In this document: one piece after another, positions 32,222 to 32,714 of the stretch | How the letters are laid out: each line of letters begins with the position of its first letter | Numbering within the stretch: position 1 is the first letter of the stretch | Source: Botryllus schlosseri | Taxonomy: Eukaryota > Chordata > Ascidiacea > Stolidobranchia > Styelidae | Reading direction: 5' to 3' | Length of the DNA stretch: 32,714 nucleotides | Assembly (NCBI GenBank): GCA_000444245.1 | Contig: ATSW01063924.1 | Coordinates: 1-32,714, forward strand | Notes under the pieces: model-generated | Told to the model about the DNA's origin: nothing | The model's input: the letters and a program-made list of their open reading frames with translations, nothing else | Databases searched by the model: none | Program-made: the position numbers and the translations under genes

Positions 32222-32268
32222 CTATTTTGCCTCATCTCTGGTGTTCGCTGACGCTCGAGTGTATTTGA
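32222..32268 (-). CDS. Tentative further upstream micro-exon of the SAM gene
   Basis: 47 nt between an acceptor-like ATTCTAG and a donor AATAG|GTAACT. Read in the phase that the next exon needs, it gives SNTLERQRTPEMRQN plus two bases. The phase fit has a one in three chance of being accidental and the donor is imperfect, so this is only a suggestion. Confidence 0.2.
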
Positions 32269-32283
32269 CTAGAATCTTGGTGA

Positions 32284-32527
32284 TTCGCTAGGTACGAGGG
32301 GACTTAGGCTTGACCAGACCACGGAAAATCGATTCGAACTGCAGGCAACGCTATTGACAAATTAAACGCACGCAAAACTAATGTCCAATTCGCAATGCAG
32401 CGAGACTGCAATGTTGGATTACGCCAATTAAATTAAGACCGTAGCGGTAAATCCGGCTTGGTACGTAAATTACTTGGGGCCTTGTGCTTGACCAGCCATC
32501 GAAAATCGATTCAAGCAGGAGGTTGCG
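32284..32527 (+). repeat. Tandem duplication, two copies of a roughly 170 bp unit
   Basis: TTGACCAGACCACGGAAAAT followed by CGATTCGAACTGCAGG near 32311-32345 recurs as TTGACCAGCCATCGAAAATC followed by GATTCAAGCAGGAGG near 32488-32523. Each is preceded by GGTACG and ACTTGGG-like words. The two copies are diverged. Confidence 0.65.
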
Positions 32528-32635
32528 TGATTGATAACGGAATAGGCGGGATCATTGGATTAGCATATGCTGCGTGCTATGCGTCGTTGCTGAGCTATTT
32601 TATGGCTATATGTACGCTAGGAGTCCTCATAGAGC

Positions 32636-32714
32636 GAGAGATACATGGGTACAGAGAGAGACACAGATACAGAGAGAGACATAGATACAGAGAGAGACAT
32701 AGATACAGAGAGAG
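32636..32714 (+). repeat. 18 bp tandem repeat, running off the window end
   Basis: The unit is AGATACAGAGAGAGACAT, with nearly four copies and only small changes in the first. The total array length cannot be known from this window. Confidence 0.95.

Overview
This window looks like animal nuclear DNA with a low gene density and many transposons. One single-exon receptor gene and the last exons of one split gene can be read with confidence. Nearly all of the recognisable remainder is DNA-transposon debris. Introns, spliced exons, a class A receptor, a SAM-domain protein and 3' ends of LINEs rule out a prokaryote. The numerous short hAT-type elements and the receptor type suit an invertebrate; a non-vertebrate deuterostome such as a tunicate is my guess, but nothing here proves it.

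Layout. Positions 1 to about 13100 hold no gene I can defend. They carry a run of non-autonomous hAT elements: one cut by the window start (1-1655) with a nested one at 346-1121; two complete elements almost touching at 5691-6946 and 6965-8314, the second with another at 7774-8160; smaller ones at 9317-9605 and 12579-13116; and several single ends. Between them, at 4.2-5.7 kb, lie minus-strand reading frames that look partly coding and share a short direct repeat. At 13299-14744 on the plus strand is an intact intronless class A GPCR of 481 residues, most like relaxin-3 receptors (RXFP3/4), with a long tail ending in a PDZ-type ETEV.

From about 14.7 to 20.8 kb the window holds the receptor's downstream flank, a 5'-truncated LINE (17190-17602) and a complete 1275 bp hAT element (18198-19472). 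From 21181 to 31717 on the minus strand are four exons whose splice phases agree at every junction. They encode a serine/arginine-rich segment, a coiled coil and a C-terminal SAM domain. The gene's first exons lie beyond the right edge or were not recognised. Its introns hold further hAT elements (23445-23782, 30236-31182), a LINE tail, a tandem repeat of about 122 bp and a long plus-strand open frame of doubtful status. The window ends in an 18 bp tandem repeat.

The two genes converge and are about 6.4 kb apart. One is a membrane receptor with a possible PDZ ligand and the other a probable scaffold-like protein; nothing in the sequence shows that they act together. The clearest larger pattern is that at least six hAT-like families pair short terminal inverted repeats with family-specific, often self-complementary, short words repeated just inside the ends.
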